A stretch of DNA of 64,000 bases from Pseudobowmanella zhangzhouensis (GTDB taxonomy: Bacteria; Pseudomonadota; Gammaproteobacteria; Enterobacterales; Alteromonadaceae), in the NCBI RefSeq assembly GCF_042662685.1, contig NZ_JBHSYO010000002.1, positions 1 to 64,000 on the forward strand, read 5' to 3'. This document shows, in pieces, positions 10,159-19,280 of the stretch. A program made the translations under genes and the position numbers. The stretch's first letter is position 1, and each line of letters begins with the position of its first letter. A model generated the notes under the pieces. It saw nothing but the letters and a program-made list of their open reading frames with translations. It ran no database searches and was not told where the DNA came from.

Positions 10159-11505
10159 TTACTGATTTTTTAAATAATCCGCTACCAAAAATGCCAGCTC
10201 TAACACCTGGTCGGCGTTCAGACGCGGATCACACTGGGTTTTGTAGCACTCCATTAAATCAGACTCGCTGATTTTATACGCACCACCAACACATTCCGTC
10301 ACGTGTTGCCCGGTCATTTCCAGATGGATCCCGCCGGCGTGAGAACTTTCCGCGCGGTGAATCTGGAAGAACTGCATGATTTCACGCAGGATGTCGTCAA
10401 AGTTACGGGTTTTCAGACCATTGGAAGCACTGCGGGTATTGCCGTGCATCGGATCCGAACTCCACACCACATGACGCCCTTCGGCCTGTACGCGACGAAT
10501 CAAGCGCGGAAGATTTTCTGCCAGATTGTCCGCGCCCATGCGGGTAATCAGTGTCACTCTGCCCGCTTTGTTAGCTGGGTTAAGTGCATCAATCATGCGG
10601 ATCAGGTCATCTTCCTGGATAGTCGGACCAATCTTCACCCCAATTGGGTTATTGATGCCGCGGAAAAACTCCACATGGGCATGATCCAACTGGCGGGTAC
10701 GCTCACCAATCCACAGCATGTGCGCTGAGCAGTCATACCAGGTATCGGTCAGTGTATCCTTGCGCGTCAGTGCCTGTTCATAATTCAGCAACAGTGCCTC
10801 ATGGGAGGTATACAGCGAAGTCTCACGAATGGCTGGATGGGTATCGGAATTAATCCCGACTACCGACATGAATTCCAGTGCATCGGTTAAACTGCTGGCC
10901 ATGGCCTGATAGCGTTCTTTAAGCGGATTATTCTCCACAAACGCCATATTCCAGCGATTCACTTCGTGCAAATCAGCCAAACCACCCTGCGCAAAGGCGC
11001 GCAACAGGTTAAGGGTCGATGCACTGCGGTGGTACGCCTCAATCAGACGATTTGGATCCGGGCGCCGGGCTGCTTCGTTAAATTCAAAACTGTTAATGAT
11101 ATCGCCACGATAACTAGGCAATGAAATACCGTCGCGGGTTTCAAAGTCACCACTACGCGGTTTCGCATACTGCCCGGCCATCCGCGCCACTTTGGTCACA
11201 TGGCACTTACCGGCGAAGGTCAGCACAATGGCCATTTGCAGAATAACTTTAAAGGTATCGCGAATCTTCGGCGCGTTGAATTCATCAAACGACTCTGCGC
11301 AGTCGCCGCCTTGTAATAAAAAGCCATTGCCATTGGCAATATTGGCCAGCTCCGCATGTAACTGCCGCGCTTCAGCAGCAAAGACCAGCGGAGGATACGA
11401 TTTCAACCTGGCTTCAACGTCAGCCAATTGGGCCGCATCGTCATAGGTTGGTTGTTGCAGGATCGGCTTTTGCCGCCAGCTATCCGGTTGCCAGTCGTTC
11501 ACGGG
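10159..11505 (-). CDS. class II 3-deoxy-7-phosphoheptulonate synthase
   Basis: Condenses phosphoenolpyruvate with erythrose 4-phosphate to DAHP, the first step of the shikimate pathway. The 448-aa length and motifs are those of the plant/actinobacterial class II type: WQPDSWRQKP near the N-terminus, GGDCAESF, GQYAKPRS, ITRMGA, WSSDPMHGNT and HLEMTGQHVTEC. Start chosen at GTG 11505 with GAGGAA six bases before; the frame further upstream lacks a ribosome site. Probably supplies aromatic biosynthesis; proximity to the KAS III operon makes a role in a special product possible but unproven. Confidence 0.92.
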   Translation of the reverse strand, partial: PVNDWQPDSWRQKPILQQPTYDDAAQLADVEARLKSYPPLVFAAEARQLHAELANIANGNGFLLQGGDCAESFDEFNAPKIRDTFKVILQMAIVLTFAGKCHVTKVARMAGQYAKPRSGDFETRDGISLPSYRGDIINSFEFNEAARRPDPNRLIEAYHRSASTLNLLRAFAQGGLADLHEVNRWNMAFVENNPLKERYQAMASSLTDALEFMSVVGINSDTHPAIRETSLYTSHEALLLNYEQALTRKDTLTDTWYDCSAHMLWIGERTRQLDHAHVEFFRGINNPIGVKIGPTIQEDDLIRMIDALNPANKAGRVTLITRMGADNLAENLPRLIRRVQAEGRHVVWSSDPMHGNTRSASNGLKTRNFDDILREIMQFFQIHRAESSHAGGIHLEMTGQHVTECVGGAYKISESDLMECYKTQCDPRLNADQVLELAFLVADYLKNQ

Positions 11506-11589
11506 AAATTCCTCAGTTCGGTGATCCATCGGCGGGAAAAGGTGCCGATGACCAAACAATACGCACCTCGCAGGGCATTTTCAACGCTG

Positions 11590-12339
11590 TTAAGGCCGAC
11601 TTTGGTCTATCTGTCGCACAACTGGTTGAAAAACATCCAGCGGGCAGGCAAACACCTCACTTAACAGGCTGGCATTGAGCGTATCAGCAGGCTTTCCCTG
11701 CTTCACCAGTTGCCCTTGATCAAGCAGCAACACCTCATCTGCAAATCGTGCCGACAGCGCCAAATCGTGGCAACTCATCACAATCAGGTTACCTCGTTTG
11801 GCAAAATACTGTAACAGTGCGAGCAAACTGTGCTGATGACGAATATCCAGTCCCTGCATGGGTTCATCCAGCAGCAATAATCCATTACCGGCATTAAGCT
11901 GCGTGAGTAACGGCGCGAGTGTCATCGCCAGATGCACACGACGCTGTTCGCCGCCGGATAATTGGTTAAAGGGTCGTGACCAGAATAAGTCGATTTCCAA
12001 TGCCTGATTAAGCACATCCGGGCAGCGTTGTTGGCCGGCAAAAAACGCCATAACGTCGGCAACAGTCAGGCTAAATGCAGTGTGCAGACCCTGCGCCTGA
12101 TAACCGCGGATGGCGGTCAAATCTGCCGGACTTAACGAATCAAGCGGGATCTGGTTATAACTTACCTGCCCGCTATCTGGCGTTAATACACCGGCCAGCA
12201 CAGACAACAAACTGCTCTTGCCCGCGCCATTTGGCCCAATTAGGTGCACACACCGGCCACCGGCAAGGGTCAACGAGATCTCCCGCAGGCGCTGCGCCAG
12301 GCAGATGCTATCCGCGTGCAACAAGTGCCTGACTCCCAC
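11590..12339 (-). CDS. btuD: vitamin B12 ABC importer ATP-binding protein BtuD
   Basis: ATPase of a BtuCD-type importer, 249 aa. Walker A GPNGAGKSS, Q-loop region around GYQAQGL, signature LSGGEQRR, Walker B LLLLDEP and the switch His in MSCHD are all present. It overlaps btuC by 32 bases, giving the usual permease-ATPase pair. The displayed start is GTG at 12339; a slightly later TTG cannot be excluded. No cobalamin riboswitch, btuF or btuB is visible nearby, so the substrate (B12 or a siderophore) is inferred from similarity only. Confidence 0.82.
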   Translation of the reverse strand: MGVRHLLHADSICLAQRLREISLTLAGGRCVHLIGPNGAGKSSLLSVLAGVLTPDSGQVSYNQIPLDSLSPADLTAIRGYQAQGLHTAFSLTVADVMAFFAGQQRCPDVLNQALEIDLFWSRPFNQLSGGEQRRVHLAMTLAPLLTQLNAGNGLLLLDEPMQGLDIRHQHSLLALLQYFAKRGNLIVMSCHDLALSARFADEVLLLDQGQLVKQGKPADTLNASLLSEVFACPLDVFQPVVRQIDQSRP

Positions 12340-13297
12340 GATTGCGGTACAGCACCCAGATAAACCATGGGGCCCCTAAACTGGCAGTGATCAAACTCAC
12401 CGGCAATGGCATACCCTGATTGAGTCGGCTACACCACAGCACGAATAACATCAGCGCTGCGCCACTCAGAGCACAAAACGGCAATAAATAACGATGATCG
12501 TGCCCGACCAACTGGCGTAAACCGTGGGGCACCAACAAACCAATAAACGCTACCGAACCGGCCAAAGACACCGCAATCCCGACCAATAATGCGCTGCACA
12601 GCAGCATGATTTTTTCAAATCGGGGCAGATTAATCCCATGAATTCGTGCCTGCAGTGGGCCAAGGTAGAGCAAATTAAAGGCGGCGCGGCGCCACATCAC
12701 ATATCCCAGCACCGGCAACATTACCCCTGCGGCCGCCAGCGTTAATGGCAGATCGGCCTGATCCAGACTGCCCATTAGCCAGAACGTCAGGTTACGTAGT
12801 GATTGTGCATCGGCAACCCAGAATAGCCAGGCAATGGCAGCACTGAGCAAGGTGGAAACCGCAATGCCAGCCAGAATTACCGCAGCCGGTGACAGATCGC
12901 CAATACGTCTGGCTAACAGGAAAATCACCAGGGTGCTGAACAATGCGCCGATAAAACATGCCAGTGGCAGCCAGTATACCGGCAGCGATATTCCCACACT
13001 GCCTAAGCCCAGCAGACATATCGCCGCCACAAAACTTGCGCCACTATTGATACCAATGATGCCGGGATCCGCTAACGGATTCGCCAGAATGATTTGCAGG
13101 GTTGCCGCGCTGGTGGTCAGTCCGGCACCGACCAATATGGCGGTCAGCACCTGTGGCAAACGCAGTTGCCAGATGATTTGGCCCTGAACGTCAGGGGCTA
13201 AGGAACCGGGTAATGCAGTAAACAGATAACTCAGTGCCAGCGCAACACATAGCCCGCATAGAAGCAGTAATGCCCTGGCATGGCGGTGTTCAGACAC
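12308..13297 (-). CDS. btuC: BtuC/FecCD-type ABC importer permease
   Basis: Inner-membrane permease of 329 aa with about ten hydrophobic segments and FecCD family motifs: LRLPQVLTAILVGAGL, NPLADPGIIGINSGAS and FIGLLVPHGLR. Pairs with the ATPase encoded downstream and overlapping it. Starts with GTG at 13297, overlapping the stop of the phosphatase gene by 8 bases. Most like BtuC, but iron-siderophore permeases share these motifs. Confidence 0.82.
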   Translation of the reverse strand: MSEHRHARALLLLCGLCVALALSYLFTALPGSLAPDVQGQIIWQLRLPQVLTAILVGAGLTTSAATLQIILANPLADPGIIGINSGASFVAAICLLGLGSVGISLPVYWLPLACFIGALFSTLVIFLLARRIGDLSPAAVILAGIAVSTLLSAAIAWLFWVADAQSLRNLTFWLMGSLDQADLPLTLAAAGVMLPVLGYVMWRRAAFNLLYLGPLQARIHGINLPRFEKIMLLCSALLVGIAVSLAGSVAFIGLLVPHGLRQLVGHDHRYLLPFCALSGAALMLFVLWCSRLNQGMPLPVSLITASLGAPWFIWVLYRNRGSQALVARG

Positions 13298-13751
13298 GGG
13301 TTAAATGCTGTATTAGGCCATCACTGGCCTGCTCAATTAAATCCAGCACGTATTCAAACCCGCCAGTGCCGCCGTAGTAAGGATCAGGCACATGCTGCTC
13401 TTCAGCGTCGGCAAAGCTCAGGAATAAACGGATTTTGTGTTGATGATCTGGCGGGCATTTACGCATTAGATCATCAAAATTTTGCTGGTCCATCGCCAGA
13501 ATCAAATCGAAGCGATGAAAGTCATTGTCTTCCACACGGCGCGCATGCAGCCCGCTGAAATCATATCCGCGGCGTTGTCCCGCTTCTGCGGAGCGCGGAT
13601 CGGGTTTCGCCCCACGGTGATAGCCTTGTGTGCCGGCAGAGTCAATATCCAGTTTTAGTCCCGCATCACGGGCTTTATGGGTAAAAACGGCTTCTGCGGT
13701 AGGAGAACGGCAAATATTGCCTAAACAAACAAACAAGACAGAACGAATCAT
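13290..13751 (-). CDS. low-molecular-weight protein-tyrosine phosphatase
   Basis: Cytoplasmic phosphatase of 153 aa with the P-loop CLGNICRS (Cys9 nucleophile, Arg15) and the general-acid Asp in DPYYGG. Length is normal for the family. It is the first gene of an operon with btuC and btuD, joined by an 8-base overlap. Its substrate is unknown; there are no exopolysaccharide genes nearby, so the usual Wzb role is not suggested. Confidence 0.9.
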   Translation of the reverse strand: MIRSVLFVCLGNICRSPTAEAVFTHKARDAGLKLDIDSAGTQGYHRGAKPDPRSAEAGQRRGYDFSGLHARRVEDNDFHRFDLILAMDQQNFDDLMRKCPPDHQHKIRLFLSFADAEEQHVPDPYYGGTGGFEYVLDLIEQASDGLIQHLTRV

Positions 13752-13824
13752 GGTAGCTGGCTTCCCGCCGATTTATATTTCGAAAACCGGATAGTAACCA
13801 GCCACCAAGAGATTGAAAAGCCTG

Positions 13825-14700
13825 TTAATTTAAATTTTGCAGGGCGGCGATCCGCTTATCCAGCGGCGGGTGACTCATTAACAACTCGCTGATACTGCGT
13901 TTATTGATAATACCCAGTGCCATCATCGTGCCATCCAGTTGCGATTCCTGGCTCATTTTCAGGCGTTTCAGGGCACCAATCATCTTATTGCGCCCCACTA
14001 AGCGCGCAGAGCCTGCATCGGCGCGAAACTCGCGTTGACGGCTGAACCACATCAGAATAAAGCTGGCCAGGAAACCCAATACTAGTTCCAGCACCATCAC
14101 AATCCCATAATACGCAAAGGTGCCGAGCCCTTCGCCACTATTGTTGTTGCCTCGGGTAGCGTTATTGATTGCACCAGCAATTAAACGGGCGGCAAAAATT
14201 ACGAAGGTATTGATGATGCCCTGCAGCAAGGTCATGGTGACCATATCACCATTGGCAATGTGGCTGACTTCGTGGGCCAAAACCGCTTCCACTTCGTCGC
14301 GGCTCATATTGTCTAGCAGTCCGGTCGACACCGCGACCAGTGCATCATTACGGTTGGCGCCGGTGGCGAACGCATTCATATCCGGTGACTGATACATCGC
14401 CACTTCCGGCATACCAATGCCTGCTTGCTGCGCCTGACGGCGTACGGTATCGACTAACCAGCGCTCAGTGTCATTGCGCGGTGTCTCAATCACATACGCA
14501 CCCACGCTGCGCTTGGCCATCCATTTCGACATCAACAGTGAGATAAACGCACCACCAAAACCAAAGATACTGGCAAAGACCAACAGGCCGCCGGTGTTGT
14601 CCATGCGCAAGCCGGTAAAGGCAAACACAATATTCATCACCATACTGAGTACCAGAATCACTGCCAGGTTAGTGGCAATAAATAACATCACGCGTTTCAT
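13825..14700 (-). CDS. htpX: membrane zinc metalloprotease HtpX
   Basis: M48 protease of the inner membrane that degrades damaged membrane proteins, 291 aa. Two N-terminal membrane segments (about 5-28 and 38-58), zinc motif HEVSH (His143, Glu144, His147), two further membrane segments (about 160-215) and the third ligand region SRQREFRAD. Start at ATG 14700 after GAGGAA rather than the longer frame to 14718. Divergent from pepE; 133 bases separate them. Confidence 0.95.
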   Translation of the reverse strand: MKRVMLFIATNLAVILVLSMVMNIVFAFTGLRMDNTGGLLVFASIFGFGGAFISLLMSKWMAKRSVGAYVIETPRNDTERWLVDTVRRQAQQAGIGMPEVAMYQSPDMNAFATGANRNDALVAVSTGLLDNMSRDEVEAVLAHEVSHIANGDMVTMTLLQGIINTFVIFAARLIAGAINNATRGNNNSGEGLGTFAYYGIVMVLELVLGFLASFILMWFSRQREFRADAGSARLVGRNKMIGALKRLKMSQESQLDGTMMALGIINKRSISELLMSHPPLDKRIAALQNLN

Positions 14701-14793
14701 AGATTCCTCGGTTAACAACGTCGTCTCGCCCTATTTTGTGGGCAATTTGCCAATTATCAAGGTGATAAACTGTCAACAAATGTGTCACCAAGT

Positions 14794-14802
14794 TGTTATA
14801 CT
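14794..14802 (+). promoter_or_regulatory. candidate extended -10 promoter of pepE
   Basis: TGTTATACT fits the extended -10 form TGnTATAAT with one mismatch, about 32 bases before the pepE start. No good -35 at the standard spacing, consistent with an extended -10 promoter. Confidence 0.35.
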
Positions 14803-14833
14803 CAGCCCACTGCTATTTCTATTTGCTAACCCC

Positions 14834-15529
14834 ATGAATTTATTATTGTTAAGTAGCTCCCGCGCCGGTAACACCGGTTATCTGGAACATGCCCGCCCGC
14901 TGATCAACGACCATCTCAATGGCATCACCGATGTGTTGTTTATTCCTTTTGCCGGCGTCACCATTGACTGGGACACCTACACACTGACTGTGCAGGATGC
15001 TTTGCCCGAACTGACTATTCACGGTATTCATCAGTGTGAAGATGCCAAAACCGCCGTGCAGCAGGCTAAGGCCGTGCTAATTGGCGGCGGAAATACCTTC
15101 AATTTACTTAACGAACTGTATAAACAGGATTTGATTCAGGTATTGCGCGAGCGCTGCGCTGCCGGCATGCCTTATATCGGCTGGAGCGCGGGATCGAATG
15201 TAGCCGGGTTCAGCATTCGCACCACTAACGATATGCCGATTATCCAACCGCCGTCCTTCGATGCGCTGCAGTTTTTGCCGTTTCAGCTCAACCCACACTA
15301 CAGCGATTATCAGCCTGAAGGTTTCCATGGTGAAACCCGCGCTCAGCGCCTTGCTGAATTTATGCGAGTCGATCCGGATATGCCCGTGGTTGCCATTCGT
15401 GAAGGCAGCGGCTTAAAACTGCACAAGGATCAGTTACGACTGGTGGGTGACAAACCCGGCGTGATTTTCCACGCTGGCCGTCAGTTAGACATCGAAGCAG
15501 GCTGCGATTTGTCAGAATTGCTCGGTTGA
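14834..15529 (+). CDS. pepE: peptidase E (alpha-aspartyl dipeptidase)
   Basis: Cytoplasmic serine peptidase of family S51 that splits Asp-X dipeptides, 231 aa, close to the 229 aa of enteric PepE. The triad is Ser118 in GWSAGSN, Asp133 in TTNDMP and His155 in NPHYSDY, matching the spacing of the known enzyme (120/135/157). The start is ATG 14834; a much longer open frame upstream from 14468 runs through the htpX region and is not the gene. It converges on bioD with one base between the stops. Confidence 0.95.
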   Translation: MNLLLLSSSRAGNTGYLEHARPLINDHLNGITDVLFIPFAGVTIDWDTYTLTVQDALPELTIHGIHQCEDAKTAVQQAKAVLIGGGNTFNLLNELYKQDLIQVLRERCAAGMPYIGWSAGSNVAGFSIRTTNDMPIIQPPSFDALQFLPFQLNPHYSDYQPEGFHGETRAQRLAEFMRVDPDMPVVAIREGSGLKLHKDQLRLVGDKPGVIFHAGRQLDIEAGCDLSELLG

Positions 15530-15530
15530 C

Positions 15531-16190
15531 TTACAGCAGTGGTACGGTATCCAGATAAGGCAACGCCTCCGCCGGAGTCGCCACATTCGGCACTGTACCC
15601 AGCCTTGGCGCATTGAGTAACCGTTCCAGTGCGCGAATATTTTCCTCCACAAACGGCATATCTTTATCCAGCATATTCGCCACCCAGCCGCGTAGCCTGA
15701 GTCCATCATTGCGAATAGCTTCGGCCGTCAGGCGCGCGTGATTCAGACAACCGAGGCGCATCGACACGACCAGTACCACATCCATGTTTTCAGCAATCGC
15801 CAGATCGGATAAGAAACAATCATTGTTCAGCGGTGTTCGCCAGCCCCCTGCTCCTTCGGTCAGGATCACATCAGGTTGCATGGTGGTAAGCTGACTGTAG
15901 GCCGTGAGCAACGGCGTCAGGCCAAATTGCATACCGTGTTTTTGCGCCGCCAGATGCGGTGCCACGGCTTCATGTACAAACAACGGGTTCACCTGCTGGT
16001 AAGTCAGAGGGAGTGAGCTTTGCGCCATTAATTCCAGTGCATCCGGATTGCCGTTCGAATCGCCACCGGCGGCAACTGGCTTAAAGCCGACCACACTTAA
16101 CCTGCGCTGACGCAGAGACTGCATAATCGCCGAACTGATAAAGGTTTTGCCCACTTCGGTATCCGTACCGGTAATAAATAGCTTACGCAT
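15531..16190 (-). CDS. bioD: dethiobiotin synthetase
   Basis: ATP-dependent carboxylase making dethiobiotin from 7,8-diaminopelargonate and CO2. It is 219 aa with the P-loop GTDTEVGKT at residues 7-15 and TEGAGGW later. Last gene of the bioB-F-C-D operon, overlapping bioC by 8 bases. Confidence 0.95.
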   Translation of the reverse strand: MRKLFITGTDTEVGKTFISSAIMQSLRQRRLSVVGFKPVAAGGDSNGNPDALELMAQSSLPLTYQQVNPLFVHEAVAPHLAAQKHGMQFGLTPLLTAYSQLTTMQPDVILTEGAGGWRTPLNNDCFLSDLAIAENMDVVLVVSMRLGCLNHARLTAEAIRNDGLRLRGWVANMLDKDMPFVEENIRALERLLNAPRLGTVPNVATPAEALPYLDTVPLL

Positions 16191-16968
16191 CCTGATTGAT
16201 TTCCATCTTGCTAAAGGTAAAAAAGCTCACTTCATAGGTGAGCGGTAAACGCCCATCCTGATCGCGCAGGCGCTCGTAACAACGCACAAACTCTTTTAAT
16301 TCACTGCGCGATAGCGGCGCGACAGAGTCTCTGGTAGCGACCGCTCCAGCACCAATTTCTCTAATAGAATCAAACATTTCGCTCACTGACAAGTGATACG
16401 TGGTGTATTGGCGAATATCACAGTTAACCTCAAGCCCAACGCTCTGCAACGCCTGTTGCCAGCGACTGGCAGGCATAAAGCCAACCATACGCGCGGGACT
16501 GTTGCGCCAACAATGCTGCCATTGTGGGAAGGAACCGGCAGTCATAATCGTGACCACCCCACATCCACCCGGTGCCAGTATTCGCGCAATTTCAGCCGCA
16601 ACGGTTTCAGGTTCACGGCTCCATTGCAGTACCATGGATGAAAACACCCTGGCACATTGCCCGCTCGCCAATGGCAGCGACTCGGCATCACCGCACAGCC
16701 AGCCAATCGTATCGCCATGTTGTTGCTTCGCGTAATCCAGCATACCCAACGCCAAATCCAGTCCAACCACACGACGGTGATGGCGACGCAATAATGCGGT
16801 AACACGGCCGGTCCCCGCGCCAATATCCAGCAAGACACCATCACTGACCGGTAACAGGCTGGCCGCCTGCTGCCCAATCAACCATTGCACCTGGGCTAAT
16901 GCGTCGTAATCACCGGCGTGACGGCCAAATTGTTGGGCAATGCGCTGTTTCAACGCCACATCACTCAT
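16183..16968 (-). CDS. bioC: malonyl-ACP O-methyltransferase
   Basis: SAM-dependent methyltransferase that masks malonyl-ACP as its methyl ester to begin pimelate synthesis, 261 aa. Class I motif LLDIGAGTGRVTALL, then GLDLALGML and FSSMVLQW. ATG 16968 overlaps the bioF stop as ATGA; a GTG at 16977 is possible but has poor ribosome-site spacing. The matching esterase gene bioH is not in the window. Confidence 0.93.
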   Translation of the reverse strand: MSDVALKQRIAQQFGRHAGDYDALAQVQWLIGQQAASLLPVSDGVLLDIGAGTGRVTALLRRHHRRVVGLDLALGMLDYAKQQHGDTIGWLCGDAESLPLASGQCARVFSSMVLQWSREPETVAAEIARILAPGGCGVVTIMTAGSFPQWQHCWRNSPARMVGFMPASRWQQALQSVGLEVNCDIRQYTTYHLSVSEMFDSIREIGAGAVATRDSVAPLSRSELKEFVRCYERLRDQDGRLPLTYEVSFFTFSKMEINQDA

Positions 16969-18122
16969 GCTGTCCACGCCTTACCAATCTTTTCAATTAA
17001 CTGATTGATTTCATTATGGTTATGCAGCGCATTAAGCGTTATGCGTAACCTCTCCGTACCTTTTGACACGGTCGGAGAACGCATCGCGCCTACTAAAAAC
17101 CCGTTCTGTTTGAGCATTGATGCGATTGTCATCACACGCTGATTGTCTCCAACCACAATCGGCTGAATTGCACTGTCTGATGGCATCAATTTAAGTCCGG
17201 CAAGCTCTGCTCGATGACGAAAGTGCGCAATATTTTGCTGTAATGCGGTACGCCGCCATGCATCACTTTTCACCAAATCGACAGCATGCAACGTGGCAAG
17301 CGCCTGATGCGCCGGCATGTGGGTACTGTAGATATAATGACGCGCACTGTTGCGGATAAAATCAATCACTTCGGCACTGGCGGCGACAAATGCACCCGAG
17401 GTGCCAAGCGCTTTGCCAAACGTGCCCATCAGGATAGCGACCTGTGAAGATGATAACCCTTGCTGATGACATGCACCGCGCCCCTGCTCACCACACACAC
17501 CCAGACTGTGGGCTTCATCCACCACCAGCCAGGCGCCGTGATGACCGGTAACCTTGGCCAGTTCAGCTAACGGGGCTGTATCACCGTCCATGCTGAAAAT
17601 CCCTTCGGTCAATACCAGCATATCTTCGCTCTGGGCGTTCAGCAGACGATTTAACTGCGCGGGATCGTTATGGGCAAAGCGGCGAAATGGCCGCCCGGAC
17701 TGTTGCATCCCTTCAATACAGGATGCATGGATCAGTTTGTCCGCGAAAAAGCGAATATCGCCTTGCGCCAGTGCACTGCAAATGGCCTGATTAGCGGCAA
17801 ACCCACTGTTAAACAACATTACAGATTCATAACCCAGCCACTGGGCAAGTGCCTGTTCCAGCGCAAGATGGGCATCGGTATAACCGCATACCAGCGGGCT
17901 GGCGCTGGCGCTGGGTGGAGTGTCGTTCAGCGCCTGTTGCCAGGCCTCACGTAACGACTCTGACTGGCCAATCCCCAAATAATCATTACTGGCAAAGTTG
18001 CACAGGCGGTGACCTTCAATTGCCAGCTGATTAGGCGCAAGCCACTTAACCGGCTGGGTTTGGCGATAAAGCCCATCTTCGCGGCGTTGCGCCAGCTGGC
18101 GGGCAATGAATTCAAACGCCAT
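16965..18122 (-). CDS. bioF: 8-amino-7-oxononanoate synthase
   Basis: PLP enzyme joining pimeloyl-ACP and alanine, 385 aa. The PLP Lys is Lys237 in GTFGKALGTSG; the cofactor Asp and His lie in VDEAHSLG. Its ATG shares a base with the bioB stop (TAATG), so the two are translationally coupled. Confidence 0.96.
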   Translation of the reverse strand: MAFEFIARQLAQRREDGLYRQTQPVKWLAPNQLAIEGHRLCNFASNDYLGIGQSESLREAWQQALNDTPPSASASPLVCGYTDAHLALEQALAQWLGYESVMLFNSGFAANQAICSALAQGDIRFFADKLIHASCIEGMQQSGRPFRRFAHNDPAQLNRLLNAQSEDMLVLTEGIFSMDGDTAPLAELAKVTGHHGAWLVVDEAHSLGVCGEQGRGACHQQGLSSSQVAILMGTFGKALGTSGAFVAASAEVIDFIRNSARHYIYSTHMPAHQALATLHAVDLVKSDAWRRTALQQNIAHFRHRAELAGLKLMPSDSAIQPIVVGDNQRVMTIASMLKQNGFLVGAMRSPTVSKGTERLRITLNALHNHNEINQLIEKIGKAWTA

Positions 18123-19174
18123 TAACGCCCTGCTGCGTCATAAAACAGCGCAGGCTCGCTTTGCTCGGCAATGGACTCACGGATCACCTGTTCATGCACC
18201 GCATCGTCGAAGCCACGATGTGGCTCTGGCGTGATCCCCAGGCGATTAAATAACTGTTGATCCTCATTGGCTTCCGGGTTCGGCGTGGTCAGCAATTTGC
18301 AGCCATAAAACACAGAATTCGCACCTGCCATAAAGCACAGCGCCTGCAGTTCGTCGCTCATGCCTTCACGCCCGGCTGACAAACGCACATGAGAGTGCGG
18401 CATCATGATGCGTGCCACCGCAATGGTGCGGACAAATTCAAACGGATCCAGATCTTTCTCAGACTCAAGAGGCGTACCGCCAACTTTAACCAGCATGTTG
18501 ATGGGAACCGATTCAGGATGTGCCGGCAGATTAGCCAACTGCACCAGCAACCCGCTGCGATCGCTGGCGCTCTCACCCATTCCCACAATACCGCCGGAAC
18601 ACACTTTCATGCCCGCATCACGGACATTTTCAAGGGTGTTTAACCGATCCGCATAGGTACGGGTAGTAATAATCTCACCGTAGAATTCAGGCGAGGTATC
18701 CAGATTGTGATTGTAATAATCCAGTCCGGCCTGACTGAGCATGGCTGCCTGCTCTTTACTCAGCATACCGAGCGTCATGCATGTCTCCAGCCCAAGGGCT
18801 TTCACACCTTTGACCATCTCCAGAATGTAAGGCATGTCGCGATCTTTCGGGTTACGCCAGGCTGCGCCCATACAGAAACGGGTTGAACCCTGTGATTTAG
18901 CGCGCTCGGCCTCTTCCAGTACCTTTTGCACTTCCAGTAAACGCTCTTTTTCCAACCCGGTGTCGTAGCGCGCACTTTGCGGGCAATATTTGCAATCTTC
19001 CGGACAGGCGCCTGTTTTGATTGAAAGCAGTGTGCTGACCTGTACGTGGTTTGGATTAAAATGCTGACGATGCACAGTCTGCGCCTGAAATAACAAATCA
19101 TTAAACGGCAGTGCGAAAAGTTGGTTTACTTCTGCCACTGTCCAGTCGTGGCGTACGGGGGATTGAGCTGTCAT
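18122..19174 (-). CDS. bioB: biotin synthase
   Basis: Radical-SAM enzyme that inserts sulphur into dethiobiotin, 350 aa. The 4Fe-4S motif CPEDCKYC uses Cys57, Cys61 and Cys64; YNHNLDTS and RLSAGRE are family hallmarks. AAAGG precedes ATG 19174. First gene of bioBFCD, reading away from the BirA-like operator 53 bases upstream. Confidence 0.97.
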   Translation of the reverse strand: MTAQSPVRHDWTVAEVNQLFALPFNDLLFQAQTVHRQHFNPNHVQVSTLLSIKTGACPEDCKYCPQSARYDTGLEKERLLEVQKVLEEAERAKSQGSTRFCMGAAWRNPKDRDMPYILEMVKGVKALGLETCMTLGMLSKEQAAMLSQAGLDYYNHNLDTSPEFYGEIITTRTYADRLNTLENVRDAGMKVCSGGIVGMGESASDRSGLLVQLANLPAHPESVPINMLVKVGGTPLESEKDLDPFEFVRTIAVARIMMPHSHVRLSAGREGMSDELQALCFMAGANSVFYGCKLLTTPNPEANEDQQLFNRLGITPEPHRGFDDAVHEQVIRESIAEQSEPALFYDAAGR

Positions 19175-19226
19175 AGCAGGCCTTTACTTGGTGCGAATGC
19201 TGGCTTAGTCTATGGCCACCCTTAAC

Positions 19227-19261
19227 GATGTCAACCTTGTAATTTTTCCAAGGTTTACATC
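19227..19261. promoter_or_regulatory. BirA-type biotin operator
   Basis: Inverted repeat GATGTCAACC, 15-base spacer, GGTTTACATC: nine of ten positions are symmetrical and the halves match the known BirA site (TTGTAAACC..GGTTTACAA type). It lies between divergent bioB and bioA, so biotinyl-AMP-loaded BirA would repress both. Confidence 0.85.
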
Positions 19262-19280
19262 TGACTATTATTTGAGCTTC

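Noticed and set aside
12308..12339. The 32-base btuC/btuD overlap as a sign of a frameshift
   Set aside because: Both proteins are complete with all motifs, and long overlaps with uncertain starts are common in such pairs.
14468..14833. Long 5' extension of the pepE frame
   Set aside because: The family length and the catalytic spacing fit the start at 14834, and the extension is antisense to htpX.
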